Shown here: in pieces, positions 34,883 to 43,267 of the stretch
Position numbering within the stretch: the first letter of the stretch is position 1
How the letters are laid out: every line of letters begins with the position of its first letter
NCBI GenBank assembly: GCA_002421425.1
Contig: DIJZ01000005.1
Location: 1 to 61,008 of the forward strand
DNA from: Caldifarciminota bacterium UBA5631
Lineage (GTDB): Bacteria > Hydrothermota > Hydrothermia > UBA1063
Length of the DNA: 61,008 nt
Direction: 5' to 3'
Notes under the pieces: generated by a model
What the model was told of the DNA's origin: nothing
Databases searched by the model: none
What the model saw: only the letters and a program-made list of their open reading frames with translations
Position numbers and translations under genes: made by a program

Positions 34883-36801
34883 ATATCTAAATTCGTAACT
34901 AAGGAGGCATGCTCCATTATGTACTTCTTTCTTGGCTCAACTTTTGGTCCCATAAGGATATTAATCAGTTTGCTTGCCTGAGCCGCATCTTCAAGGGTTA
35001 CACGCTTAAGCAGCCTTCTTGATGGATCCATAGTTGTTTCCCAGAGCTGTTCCGGGTTCATTTCACCAAGACCTTTGTATCTCTGAATCGTTACGTTCTC
35101 GGCTCCGTGCTTGCTTAAAAACTCCTGCAGTTCTTCATCACTGTAAATGTACTTCTCTTCCTTTTTCCCCTTTACTTTGTAAAGGGGAGGCTGGGCAACG
35201 AAAATGTTACCTGCCTCAATAAGAGGTTGCATATACCGGTAAAAGAATGTGAGAAGTAGAGTCCTTATATGAGAACCGTCGACATCAGCATCGGTCATAA
35301 TAACGATTTTTGAGTATCTGGAATTCTCCGGGACACAGGCTTCTTTGATGCCGGAACCTATAGCCTGGATTAGTATTCTCATTTGTTCATTTTCAAGTAC
35401 TTTTTCCGCACTGGCTTTCTCAATATTTAGTGTCTTTCCCCTCAATGGTAGTATTGCCTGGTATTCTCTATTTCTTCCCTGTTTTGCTGAGCCGCCTGCA
35501 GACTCACCTTCAACGATGAAAAGTTCAGCCCTGCTCCTATCCTTTGTAGTGCAGTCTGCTAATTTTCCCGCAAGGCCATTGCTATCCCAGGAGGTCTTCT
35601 TTCTTTCCAGCTCCTTTGCTTTTCTTGCTGCTTCTCGAGCGCGCTGTGTCTGAAGGCATTTCTCAATGATTATCTTTGCATCCTTTGGATTTTCTTCAAG
35701 ATACCTTGTGAACTCTTCGTAAAGAGACGATGCCACAAGGCCAGTTATGTAAGTGTTCCCAAGCTTTGTTTTTGTTTGTCCTTCGAATTGAGGGTCGGGG
35801 AGTTTAACGTGGATAATCGCCGTTAGTCCTTCCCTTAAGTCTTCTCCTGAAAAGGCCTGATTTTCTTTCAAAAAGTTATTTTTCCTTGCATAGTCATTGA
35901 TAGCGCGGGTTAGTCCAGACCGAAGTCCAGCCACGTGGGTTCCGTGTTCCGTTGTATTTATGGTGTTTACAAAGGAAATCAGGGTTTCTTCATAACCTTT
36001 GTTATATTCGATAGCGACTTCAATTTCCACTCTTTCTGAGTCATACTTCCTGAACTGGTAGAAAGGCCTATCATTCAAGACGTATTGACCTTCATCTAAC
36101 TCTTTAAGAAACTCCTTCAGGCCTCCATCAAACTGGTAAGTTTGAGACTTTCCGGTCCTTTCATCAAGAATTGAAATATTGATCCCTCTGACGAGATATG
36201 CGAGTTCCTTCAGTCTTTCGCTTAAGAGTTCAAAATCAAAGGTGATATTTTTGAAAATCTCGATATCGGGCTTAAAGGTAACTTCTGTACCGTGTTCTTC
36301 CGTCTCTCCCACTACCTCAAGATTTTTTACCTTCTTGCCTCTCGAGAAGGCAATTGAATATATTTTTCCATCTCTGTATATTTTTGCCTCAAAATACTCT
36401 GAAAGGGCATTTACCACCGATGCACCCACACCGTGCAATCCACCGGAAATCTGGTAAGCTTTTGATCCGAACTTCCCTCCAGCATGGAGGTGGGTAAACA
36501 CGATCTCCACAGCCGGCACTCCCTCTTCAGGATGCAGGTCAATGGGAATTCCCCTTCCGTTGTCTCTAACAGTTATCATTCCATCTTTTCTTATTTTTAC
36601 TCTAATTTCATTACAAAAACCTGCCAGCGCTTCGTCGATGGCGTTGTCTATGATTTCATAAACAAGGTGGTGTAGACCCTGCTTTGCGGTATCCCCAATG
36701 TACATAGCTGGGCGCATTCTCACTCCCTCGAGCCCTTTCAGTACTTTTATTTCTCTGGCAGTATAGTTGTTCTGTTCTTCCAAAAACTTCTTTTCGTCCA
36801 T
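34879..36801 (-). CDS. gyrB: DNA gyrase subunit B
   Basis: The ATPase and Toprim subunit of type II topoisomerase. The GHKL ATPase region shows RPAMYIGDT, DNGRGIP and GGLHGVGASVVNALS. The Toprim part shows EGESAGGSAKQGR and DADVDGSHIR. The C-terminal region has QRYKGLGEMNPEQLWET. The 640-residue length is typical for GyrB without the enterobacterial insert. ParE is the alternative, but the recF-dciA neighbourhood favours gyrase. Its ATG shares one base with the dciA stop (TAATG). Confidence 0.94.
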   Translation of the reverse strand: MDEKKFLEEQNNYTAREIKVLKGLEGVRMRPAMYIGDTAKQGLHHLVYEIIDNAIDEALAGFCNEIRVKIRKDGMITVRDNGRGIPIDLHPEEGVPAVEIVFTHLHAGGKFGSKAYQISGGLHGVGASVVNALSEYFEAKIYRDGKIYSIAFSRGKKVKNLEVVGETEEHGTEVTFKPDIEIFKNITFDFELLSERLKELAYLVRGINISILDERTGKSQTYQFDGGLKEFLKELDEGQYVLNDRPFYQFRKYDSERVEIEVAIEYNKGYEETLISFVNTINTTEHGTHVAGLRSGLTRAINDYARKNNFLKENQAFSGEDLREGLTAIIHVKLPDPQFEGQTKTKLGNTYITGLVASSLYEEFTRYLEENPKDAKIIIEKCLQTQRAREAARKAKELERKKTSWDSNGLAGKLADCTTKDRSRAELFIVEGESAGGSAKQGRNREYQAILPLRGKTLNIEKASAEKVLENEQMRILIQAIGSGIKEACVPENSRYSKIVIMTDADVDGSHIRTLLLTFFYRYMQPLIEAGNIFVAQPPLYKVKGKKEEKYIYSDEELQEFLSKHGAENVTIQRYKGLGEMNPEQLWETTMDPSRRLLKRVTLEDAAQASKLINILMGPKVEPRKKYIMEHASLVTNLDI

Positions 36802-37088
36802 TATAACCTCCCTACAAACTCAATATCCTTTGGAAGGTCAACTACTCCGTTTTTCTTCAACAAATCTAATAGTTCGACCTTCTTCATAAAAAGTTCATTC
36901 CTCAATGTTGCACTTTTGATTTCCACGACTAAACTTTCTCCTCTTACTTTTACTTTACCAATAAAGGTTTCCCCATAAGTATTGCATAAAAAATTCCTCA
37001 GAATGTTCGCTTTTTCCTTAAGATTAACGGCCTTGCTAATCCCAAGATTCTGCAGTATCCTATCCAGTGGTTCTTCGAGGTTCCTCAT
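36801..37088 (-). CDS. dciA: DciA-like helicase loader (DUF721)
   Basis: A 95-residue DUF721 protein. The KH-like core is visible as an N-terminal helix (EEPLDRILQNLGISKAV), then a beta-sheet segment (VRGESLVVEIKSATLRNELFMKK). DciA recruits and loads the replicative helicase DnaB in bacteria without DnaC. The recF-dciA-gyrB order is like that near oriC in Actinobacteria. It overlaps recF by four bases and gyrB by one. The long DciA tail is absent, so only the core is encoded. Confidence 0.82.
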   Translation of the reverse strand: MRNLEEPLDRILQNLGISKAVNLKEKANILRNFLCNTYGETFIGKVKVRGESLVVEIKSATLRNELFMKKVELLDLLKKNGVVDLPKDIEFVGRL

Positions 37089-38092
37089 AGATTTAATACC
37101 TTTTCGAATTTTTGAATGCCTTCATAAATAAAAGGAGCACTTATGAAAGTCTGGTTTAAGAGGTGCGATAGTACTATACCAGTTCCTCGCCTGTCGAGGA
37201 CACTGAATGGTTCATCTAAAATCACCATTGATTCAGGTTTGTATATGTCAAGAAAAGTAAAGTAAAATGCAAGAATAATCAATCGTTTTTCACCCTCAGA
37301 GCCGAAAATTTTTGCAGGTCTTTCATCTATCAAAAAATCTATGGAATCTCTGTGTGGTCCATAAATTGAGAACCCAGCTTCCAGTTCTTCTTTTATAAGT
37401 TCGTCTAGACTTCTCGAACCATCCAGTGAGGGGCTGAAATAGATATCTGCTTTCTTGTTGTTCAGAAACTCTTTTGATAGTATTCCGAAAGGCTCTCTCA
37501 TTCTTTCAATGAATTCCCTTCTGTATGAAACAATTCTGCTGGAAAGATCATCCTGTTTCTGATTCCAGGGCTTCAGTTCCTTCGTTTTCTGCTCTCTGAG
37601 GAGGACGTTTTTGTTTTCAATCACTTTCCTGTAATCCAGCATCAGGTTCATATATTCGGGATTCGCTATAGAGATTAACCTGTTAATCATATTCCTTCTC
37701 TCCACAGGGTAACCGTCTATGATGTCCTGATCCCTGTCGGTGGAAATCAAACTTGGGAAAAGCGAAAACAATATACTGGTTTTCTCAACAGGCTTATTGT
37801 TTACGAGTATTTTCTTTGAAGCGGTCTCCAGTTCATAAGAGATGGAGATATTGTGCTTCGTTCCATCTTTTTCCAATTTTGCCTCAATCCTGAAAAACTC
37901 TTTTCCCCATGTTATAATATCTTTATCTGCTGCTCTTCTGAACGATTTTGCCTGGGAGATATATCCAATTGCCTCAAGGATGTTTGTCTTACCGCTCCCA
38001 TTGGGTCCAATTATAAGGTTCAGGCCCTTTTCAAAAGTAAAGATTTGATTTTCAAAATTCCTGAAAGAGGTTAAAGAAATTTCCGTCAGCAT
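37085..38092 (-). CDS. recF: RecF recombination/gap-repair ATPase
   Basis: An SMC-like ATPase acting at single-strand gaps in DNA with RecO and RecR. Walker A GPNGSGKTNILEAIG is near residue 30, an ABC-like signature lies near GSEGEKRLIILA, and Walker B is VILDEPFSVLD. The length of 335 is slightly short for the family (about 360). The ATG at 38092 lies six bases after its -10 box, so the mRNA seems leaderless. It is divergent from the DUF763 gene with only 58 bases between the start codons. Confidence 0.9.
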   Translation of the reverse strand: MLTEISLTSFRNFENQIFTFEKGLNLIIGPNGSGKTNILEAIGYISQAKSFRRAADKDIITWGKEFFRIEAKLEKDGTKHNISISYELETASKKILVNNKPVEKTSILFSLFPSLISTDRDQDIIDGYPVERRNMINRLISIANPEYMNLMLDYRKVIENKNVLLREQKTKELKPWNQKQDDLSSRIVSYRREFIERMREPFGILSKEFLNNKKADIYFSPSLDGSRSLDELIKEELEAGFSIYGPHRDSIDFLIDERPAKIFGSEGEKRLIILAFYFTFLDIYKPESMVILDEPFSVLDRRGTGIVLSHLLNQTFISAPFIYEGIQKFEKVLNL

Positions 38093-38098
38093 TAATTA

Positions 38099-38127
38099 AT
38101 TTTACACTGAAATCCTTGAAAATTCAA
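38099..38127 (-). promoter_or_regulatory. Leaderless promoter of recF-dciA-gyrB
   Basis: On the minus strand TTGAAT (38127-38122), a 17-base spacer and TAAAAT (38104-38099) are followed by TAATTA and ATG at 38092. The predicted start is the A of ATG. The -35 box directly abuts that of the divergent promoter, forming the palindrome TTGAAAATTCAA at 38116-38127. Confidence 0.7.
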
Positions 38128-38144
38128 TGAAAGTGAAATATATT
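38116..38144 (+). promoter_or_regulatory. Leaderless promoter of the DUF763 gene
   Basis: TTGAAA (38116-38121), a 17-base spacer and TATATT (38139-38144) are followed by TAGCCT and ATG at 38151. The predicted start is again the A of ATG. There is no Shine-Dalgarno sequence. Confidence 0.7.
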
Positions 38145-38150
38145 TAGCCT

Positions 38151-39227
38151 ATGAAAAGTGGTGACATAACGCTCCCGCTTCACGGTGGAAAAGCTCCCCA
38201 ATGGTTGATGCAGCGGATGATTCGGCTCTCTCGGAGTATTTTCTACCTTCTGACCTGTGAATTCGGAAAAGAAGAAGTGTTAAGAAGGTTATCGGATCCT
38301 ATCTGGTTTCAATCCCTTGGCTGTCTTCTTGGATTTGATTGGCACTCTTCAGGTGTCACTACAACGGTTACCTACGCAATTAAAGAAGGGCTAAAAGTAT
38401 ATGCCGATGAGCTCGGTATATTTGTAGCGGGTGGTAAGGGGCGGCACTCTGTTCTGGTTCCAGAGGAGGTTAAAGAGTCTGCACAGAAGAAGGGTTTTGA
38501 TCCAGATAAGATTATCTATGCCAGCAAACTATCTGCAAAGGTAGATTCGGTGCTGTTACAGGATGGGTATAATCTTTATCATCATGTAATAGTTTATACT
38601 TCTGATGGTATGTGGTGTGTGATTCAACAGGGTATGAACGAGGCTCTGAGACTTGCAAGAAGGTATCACTGGATTTCTGAGAATGTGAGGAGTTTTGTTT
38701 GCGAGCCTCACGCGGGTATAATATCTGACAGAAAAGAAAAGTCTGTGATCGATATAACGGCAAGAAGTGCTTCCAATTCCAGGGATGTAATCCTGGAGAT
38801 AGTTAAAAATCCACCTGACCAGACTGTGAAACTCTATGAGAAGGCTCTTTCCTATAAATTGCCTTTGAGGCACTACATTTTGGTAAAGGATATGAGACCA
38901 GAAAATCTTAAGAAGATCCTATTAAAGACATACGAAAATCCACCGGCAAATTTTGAGCTGCTAACTGCCACCAGAGGATTGGGTCCAATGAGCATGAGAG
39001 CCCTTGCTCTAATTGCCGATGTAATCTATGGTGCGAAACCCAGCTATAACGACCCTGTCGTTTATAGCTTTGCGCACGGGGGAAAGGATGGGTACCCCTA
39101 CTTTGTAAGAAGAGATGTGTACGACAGGTCTATCCAGGTTCTGGAAAGGGCAATCAGAAATGCGAAGCTTGGGTACAAGGAAGAAATGGATGCTCTCAGG
39201 AGACTTTCAAATCTTTTTCTTTTTTAA
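38151..39227 (+). CDS. DUF763 family protein
   Basis: A 358-residue protein of the DUF763 family, common in archaea and thermophilic bacteria and of unknown function. The N-terminal LPLHGGKAPQWL motif, the central GGKGRHSVLVPEEV and HHVIVY segments, and the LLTATRGLGPMSMRALALIADVIYG region are the parts I recognise. The last contains a helix-hairpin-helix-like RGLGPMSMRAL, hinting at DNA binding. It sits between recF and a converging endonuclease IV gene (21-base overlap), so a DNA repair role is plausible but unproven. Confidence 0.82.
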   Translation: MKSGDITLPLHGGKAPQWLMQRMIRLSRSIFYLLTCEFGKEEVLRRLSDPIWFQSLGCLLGFDWHSSGVTTTVTYAIKEGLKVYADELGIFVAGGKGRHSVLVPEEVKESAQKKGFDPDKIIYASKLSAKVDSVLLQDGYNLYHHVIVYTSDGMWCVIQQGMNEALRLARRYHWISENVRSFVCEPHAGIISDRKEKSVIDITARSASNSRDVILEIVKNPPDQTVKLYEKALSYKLPLRHYILVKDMRPENLKKILLKTYENPPANFELLTATRGLGPMSMRALALIADVIYGAKPSYNDPVVYSFAHGGKDGYPYFVRRDVYDRSIQVLERAIRNAKLGYKEEMDALRRLSNLFLF

Positions 39228-40049
39228 GAGTTTCCTTAAAGTTTCCAGATTCTCTTCGTAGAATTCTTCGGCACCTGGAGTTTCAAGAATCATTGGAAGT
39301 TCCTGAAAGCGTGCATCATTGACAAGAAGTTCAAAGGCTTTAATGCCGAGTTGCCCCTTTCCAATATGTTCGTGTCTGTCCACGTTTGACCCAAGGGGAG
39401 TTTTTGAGTCATTTAAATGAAAGCATTTTAGTTTCTTAATGCCTATTATCCTGTCGAACTCCTCGAAGGTTTTGGAATAGCTTTCCTCGTCACGGATGTC
39501 ATACCCCGATTCAAAAGCATGAGCAGTGTCAAAACAAACGCCTACTCTGTGTTTATTTTCCACAAGTTCGATTATTTTTTGTATTTCTTCGAACCTTCGC
39601 CCGATGGCATTGCCCTGGCCTGCAGTTATTTCTATAACAAGTATTACTCCTTCTGTCTTTTCGATAGTAAAGTTCAGGTTTTCTGAAACGAGTTTTATTC
39701 CTTCGTTAACATCGGGGTTTGAGCCAGGATGAAATACGAGATAGGGGATTCCCAGCGCAGAAGCACGAAGGGCTTCGTCAAGAAAGGCGGTCCTGGATTT
39801 CTCGAGTGTATCGGGATTTGCTGCACCCAGATTTATAAGGTATGAGTCGTGAATTACTGGCTTTACAATCTTAAATTTTTCTATGTTTTCTCTAAAACGA
39901 TTTACTGTCTCCGGTTCTAAATCTTTCGCTAACCACTGTCGCTGATTCTTTGAAAATATCTGCAAAGTCTGGCATTTAAGGCTAAAAGCCCTTTCTGGAG
40001 CCAGCTCTATTCCTCCAGAAATTGAAATGTGCGCACCGAGTAATGCCAT
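39207..40049 (-). CDS. nfo: Endonuclease IV (AP endonuclease)
   Basis: A zinc-dependent TIM-barrel enzyme that nicks DNA 5' of abasic sites. The N-terminal GAHISISGG, the FSKNQRQW segment, HDSYLINLGAA, and the metal-binding CFDTAHAFESGYD, HLNDSKTPLGSNVDRHEHIGKG and ETPG motifs are all present. The length of 280 is normal. Its start shares its first base with the end of the ferritin-like gene upstream, so the two are likely co-expressed, which suggests an oxidative-stress theme. Confidence 0.95.
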   Translation of the reverse strand: MALLGAHISISGGIELAPERAFSLKCQTLQIFSKNQRQWLAKDLEPETVNRFRENIEKFKIVKPVIHDSYLINLGAANPDTLEKSRTAFLDEALRASALGIPYLVFHPGSNPDVNEGIKLVSENLNFTIEKTEGVILVIEITAGQGNAIGRRFEEIQKIIELVENKHRVGVCFDTAHAFESGYDIRDEESYSKTFEEFDRIIGIKKLKCFHLNDSKTPLGSNVDRHEHIGKGQLGIKAFELLVNDARFQELPMILETPGAEEFYEENLETLRKLLKKKKI

Positions 40050-40549
40050 TATTCCATGCTGAATTCAGGAATATCGAACCAGAATCCTGTGCCTTTTATA
40101 TAATCGATCTGGGCCATTATGAGTTCATAGTGGGCTTTTTCGGTCTCATACAACTTTTTCAGTAACTCTTTGAGAGACTCATCATCAACGATTTGATAAT
40201 GAGTTTCATAGAATTCCATAGATTTTTTTTCCTGTTCAAGAGCGATTTCAAGGGCATCAAGTTCATTCAATTCCGATTTCCCGTGTTTCTTTTTTTCTCT
40301 CGCTTTAATATCTGGAAGTAATTTTTCGATTTCTGATTTTGGCACTTCAAGAGTCTTTATGTGTACTTTTTTACTAAATAACTCTTTAACTTCCGTTAGG
40401 GATATTAAATGTTTGACTTCCTCGCCTGATAGGGTTATAAACATATTTTTTCCACTTATATCCTTCGTTTTCCTTGCAATTTCGAGGTAAGTAAAAATGG
40501 CACCTTTTTCATTTTCAATTGCCATATCAACTATAGACGCTTTGTCCAT
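40049..40549 (-). CDS. Rubrerythrin-like diiron (ferritin-like) protein
   Basis: A 166-residue four-helix protein with two halves each carrying carboxylate and ExxH ligands: ENEKGAIFTYLE with EEVKH, and EQEKKSMEFYE with ETEKAHYE. A KGTGFWFDIPEF tail closes it. There is no rubredoxin domain. It may scavenge peroxide or sense oxygen. The ribosome binding site is an unusual run of six G bases directly after a -10-like TATAAA. It is coupled to nfo downstream. Confidence 0.82.
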   Translation of the reverse strand: MDKASIVDMAIENEKGAIFTYLEIARKTKDISGKNMFITLSGEEVKHLISLTEVKELFSKKVHIKTLEVPKSEIEKLLPDIKAREKKKHGKSELNELDALEIALEQEKKSMEFYETHYQIVDDESLKELLKKLYETEKAHYELIMAQIDYIKGTGFWFDIPEFSME

Positions 40550-40711
40550 ATACCCCCCTTTTTTATATTTTCATGGATTCTTTGTGTAGCTTCAAGTGGT
40601 GTTGGATATCGACTTCGGTGTAGCAGTGAAATTCTAAGCAGCCTGGTTTGAGGTAAAAAGTAAGTCACACCTTTTGTTCGATAGAGATTTCTAAGATAGA
40701 AGATAATGTAA

Positions 40712-42142
40712 TTAATCCACAGACACAAATTTAGCTGTGTATCTCCTTTTCCCATTCAAAACCAGAAAATATACCCCCGAGGGCAATTTAACATCAATCT
40801 CTTGTAACCCCGGTTGTTTGATGGCCGTAAAATAAATCATTTTTCCGTCTATCGTGAAAATCTCGAACCGTAAGGGAAGAGGTTCCTGGGAAGGGATGTT
40901 GAATTTTAACTTCCCACTGTAATAGAGAGCATTAATTTTAGCCTTTTTGCATGGAATACATTCTCCTATACTTACTGTTCTTTCTCTTAGTATATAAACA
41001 CCTCTATCATTGGCACCAATTACAATGGTAGAGTCATCAATAATATCACAACTTTCTACGGCTCCATACCATGTGGTGTCCGGCTGGAAGTATCCTGTAA
41101 GTTGAAATTCGCCCGCACTATACAGGTACTTATGTATTCCCTCAATTTCCCAGCATACGTAAAGGAAAGGTGATCTGGCTATTCCTGCATATGGAAAGAC
41201 CATACCATAGTCATGCTCGTAAGAACCACAACTTGTAACATCCTCTTTGAAGAGGGAAAAACCTCTCAAGGGAGTCCTTATAACGAATAATGTATCGTGA
41301 TTCCACACACCTACATCAAAATAATCTCCGGGGACATTGATAGAATCCAGGACTATTAGGTTTGTAGGATCTGAAGCATCAAAGATTCTTACCATTGAGT
41401 ATCTGTGACTGAGGTAAACTTTTTGAGTAGCAGGATTGTAAGCAATGGTATAATTGCGATCCCCACTATCGTTCCAGGTGTAAGCGACACTAAAGTCGAA
41501 TTTATTAATAACAGCAAGCCCCGTTCCTGAAGCCACATAAAGGTAGTCTTCATCACCGCAGATGTCGTGGACTCTTATACCCGAAATAGTAAGGGTTTCT
41601 GGAGATTCTGGGTTACTGAAGTTTACAACTTTTATGCCAAACTCCCTCATGCCTGCATAAATAAAGGGAGGGTCTGCAAAGATGCGTGTTGTCCATGGCA
41701 AGTTTAGATCAAGTTTCAGAGATAAGTTTTGGGTTTCTGGAGAATATTCGATTATTCTAAATCTAAACTGTTGCAGGTTGGTATAGTGTCCAGTTAGGGC
41801 TATAAAATTTCTATTATTGATGGAAAAAAACTTTACGTCAAATGCACTAAACCCTGAATCAGACCAATTGCATAAGGGATAAAAACTGACGAAATTCTCT
41901 TTATTAGGGTTGAAATTGAGGTTCGGTGGAGAAAACAATACATCGCCTTCAAAATCATAAGGTTGATTTATTGAAGCGCAAGGAGGATTACCTTCTAAAA
42001 TCAAGGGCTTTGCATCTGAGACTGGGACTAACTGCCCATCAATGTAGCGGTAAATGTACCCCCATGCAATGGGATACCCTTTTGCAAAAAGTGATGAGAT
42101 CGAAACAAAAGAAAAAGCAAATAAAATCTTACAAAACTTCAT
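40712..42142 (-). CDS. Secreted LVIVD/propeller-like protein with Por-type sorting tail
   Basis: A signal peptide (about 1-20) leads into beta-propeller-like repeats: recurring short blocks such as GIKVVNFSNPESPETL and MVRIFDASDPTNLIVLDS are typical of LVIVD repeats. The last 80 residues form a type IX-like C-terminal domain (FEIFTIDGKMIYF...LPSGVYFLVLNGKRRYTAKFV). It is probably exported and surface-attached; its function is unknown. A perfect consensus promoter lies at 42160-42188 and the leader contains seven consecutive G bases. The 162 bases after it, up to the ferritin-like gene, hold no gene I can support. Confidence 0.72.
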   Translation of the reverse strand: MKFCKILFAFSFVSISSLFAKGYPIAWGYIYRYIDGQLVPVSDAKPLILEGNPPCASINQPYDFEGDVLFSPPNLNFNPNKENFVSFYPLCNWSDSGFSAFDVKFFSINNRNFIALTGHYTNLQQFRFRIIEYSPETQNLSLKLDLNLPWTTRIFADPPFIYAGMREFGIKVVNFSNPESPETLTISGIRVHDICGDEDYLYVASGTGLAVINKFDFSVAYTWNDSGDRNYTIAYNPATQKVYLSHRYSMVRIFDASDPTNLIVLDSINVPGDYFDVGVWNHDTLFVIRTPLRGFSLFKEDVTSCGSYEHDYGMVFPYAGIARSPFLYVCWEIEGIHKYLYSAGEFQLTGYFQPDTTWYGAVESCDIIDDSTIVIGANDRGVYILRERTVSIGECIPCKKAKINALYYSGKLKFNIPSQEPLPLRFEIFTIDGKMIYFTAIKQPGLQEIDVKLPSGVYFLVLNGKRRYTAKFVSVD

Positions 42143-42159
42143 TATATCCCCCCCTTTTT

Positions 42160-42188
42160 ATTATATTATCGTTTCATTGAAATGTCAA
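42160..42188 (-). promoter_or_regulatory. Perfect-consensus sigma70 promoter of the secreted propeller protein
   Basis: On the minus strand TTGACA (42188-42183), exactly 17 bases and TATAAT (42165-42160) match the consensus at all twelve positions. The predicted start, about 42153, falls inside a seven-G tract (42154-42148) that also serves as the ribosome binding site for ATG 42142. Confidence 0.8.
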
Positions 42189-42472
42189 TTCAGAGTTGCG
42201 GCATTGCCCCAAATTAATCTTTCCGCCTGTGTTTGTCTGAGATCCTTAATTTTGAGTGAGATTGATTTTTAGCTTTGAATTTTCCTTTTTTGGTGGCTTA
42301 TCAGGATTTGCCTTTATGTTATAATAGCTACGCTGTCGGGTAACACTTTGAACTTTTTGGCTTGTAGCATTGAAGAATGTCATCTATTTAACTGTTATAC
42401 CACGCCAGACTTGATTCAGCTACGAAAACGTGGTAGATGTTTTAAAATTTAATCAAATACGGAGGTGTAAGG
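42189..42472. promoter_or_regulatory. Regulatory gap upstream of the metal ABC transporter
   Basis: This is the longest gene-free stretch (330 bases between start codons). For the plus strand it holds TTATCA (42298-42303), 16 bases, TATAAT (42320-42325). A second weaker pair is TTGATT (42411-42416) and TAGATG (42434-42439). A 7-base inverted repeat, TACCACG at 42398-42404 and CGTGGTA at 42429-42435, brackets the second -35. TGTTATA occurs twice (42317-42323, 42393-42399), resembling Zur half-sites. A metal-responsive operator is inferred, not shown. I see no ORF or RNA gene here. Confidence 0.4.
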
Positions 42473-43267
42473 ATGTTTATCCTTTATCTTCTGATTTTGG
42501 CAAAAACTATATCTGTTTCAATTCCACCCCTTGCCTCTATGGTGAGTTTTATAGCAGGGGGTCAATACAGGGTAGTTTCAATAGTTAATCAAATGCAAAA
42601 TCCTCATACTTATGAGATTAAGCCTTCAGACCTAAAAACCGCCATAACTTCGGACCTTCACATTGAAGTTGGGGGGCACATTGAAGGGTGGGGTAAGAGA
42701 ATATGCGAAAAGCATAAAAATTGCCTTCGGCTCTATGATGAACTTGTAAGTAAAGATATTAAGGTGACCAATCCCCATATATGGTTAGACCTCACACTTG
42801 TTCCTGAGTGTGCGAAAATTATTGAGCAGAGACTGGAGAACACTTTTCCTCAAGATTCTCTTATCTTCCGAAAAAATCTTGAGCAATTCCTTGTCCGCTT
42901 TGATTCACTTGTGAAAGAACTTAAAGATTCCTTCAAGGGTTACTCTGAAACGAAGGTACTATTGTACCACCCGTCGTGGAACAATTTCCTTGAACCCCTC
43001 GGTTTAAAAGTTGCTGGCGCCCTCGTTCATCACGGTGAAAAGGAAGTTTCAGCTGGTGATTTCGCAAGGTGGGTTCAAAGGATAAAGGCCGAGAATATTC
43101 GTCTTATAATTGCAGAAAACAATATGCCTTCCAGGATTTGTGAAAACCTTGCTAAGGAATCCGGTGCGTGTTATGTTCTTCTTAACCCCCTATTTGGCGG
43201 TAATTTTCTAAGTAGCATAAAAGAACAGGCCCTTTATGTTAAAAGAGGTTTAGAATGCCAGAAATAG
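42473..43267 (+). CDS. Zinc/manganese ABC transporter substrate-binding protein
   Basis: A ZnuA/TroA-family (cluster A-I) binding protein of 264 residues with a signal peptide (about 1-14) and no lipobox. Metal-binding histidines fit MQNPHTYE, NPHIWLD and YHPSWNNF. The His-rich loop of many ZnuA proteins is missing, so zinc against manganese cannot be decided. It starts after a GGAGGTGTAAGG ribosome binding site and overlaps the ATPase gene by 13 bases. Confidence 0.88.
   Translation: MFILYLLILAKTISVSIPPLASMVSFIAGGQYRVVSIVNQMQNPHTYEIKPSDLKTAITSDLHIEVGGHIEGWGKRICEKHKNCLRLYDELVSKDIKVTNPHIWLDLTLVPECAKIIEQRLENTFPQDSLIFRKNLEQFLVRFDSLVKELKDSFKGYSETKVLLYHPSWNNFLEPLGLKVAGALVHHGEKEVSAGDFARWVQRIKAENIRLIIAENNMPSRICENLAKESGACYVLLNPLFGGNFLSSIKEQALYVKRGLECQK

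Noticed and set aside
38093..38150. Possible replication origin next to recF-dciA-gyrB
   Set aside because: The gap is 58 bases and fully explained by two promoters. No DnaA boxes were seen and dnaA/dnaN are not adjacent.
40550..40711. Small open frame between the ferritin-like gene and the secreted propeller gene
   Set aside because: No ribosome binding site and no recognisable protein; it overlaps the start of the ferritin-like gene and looks like noise.
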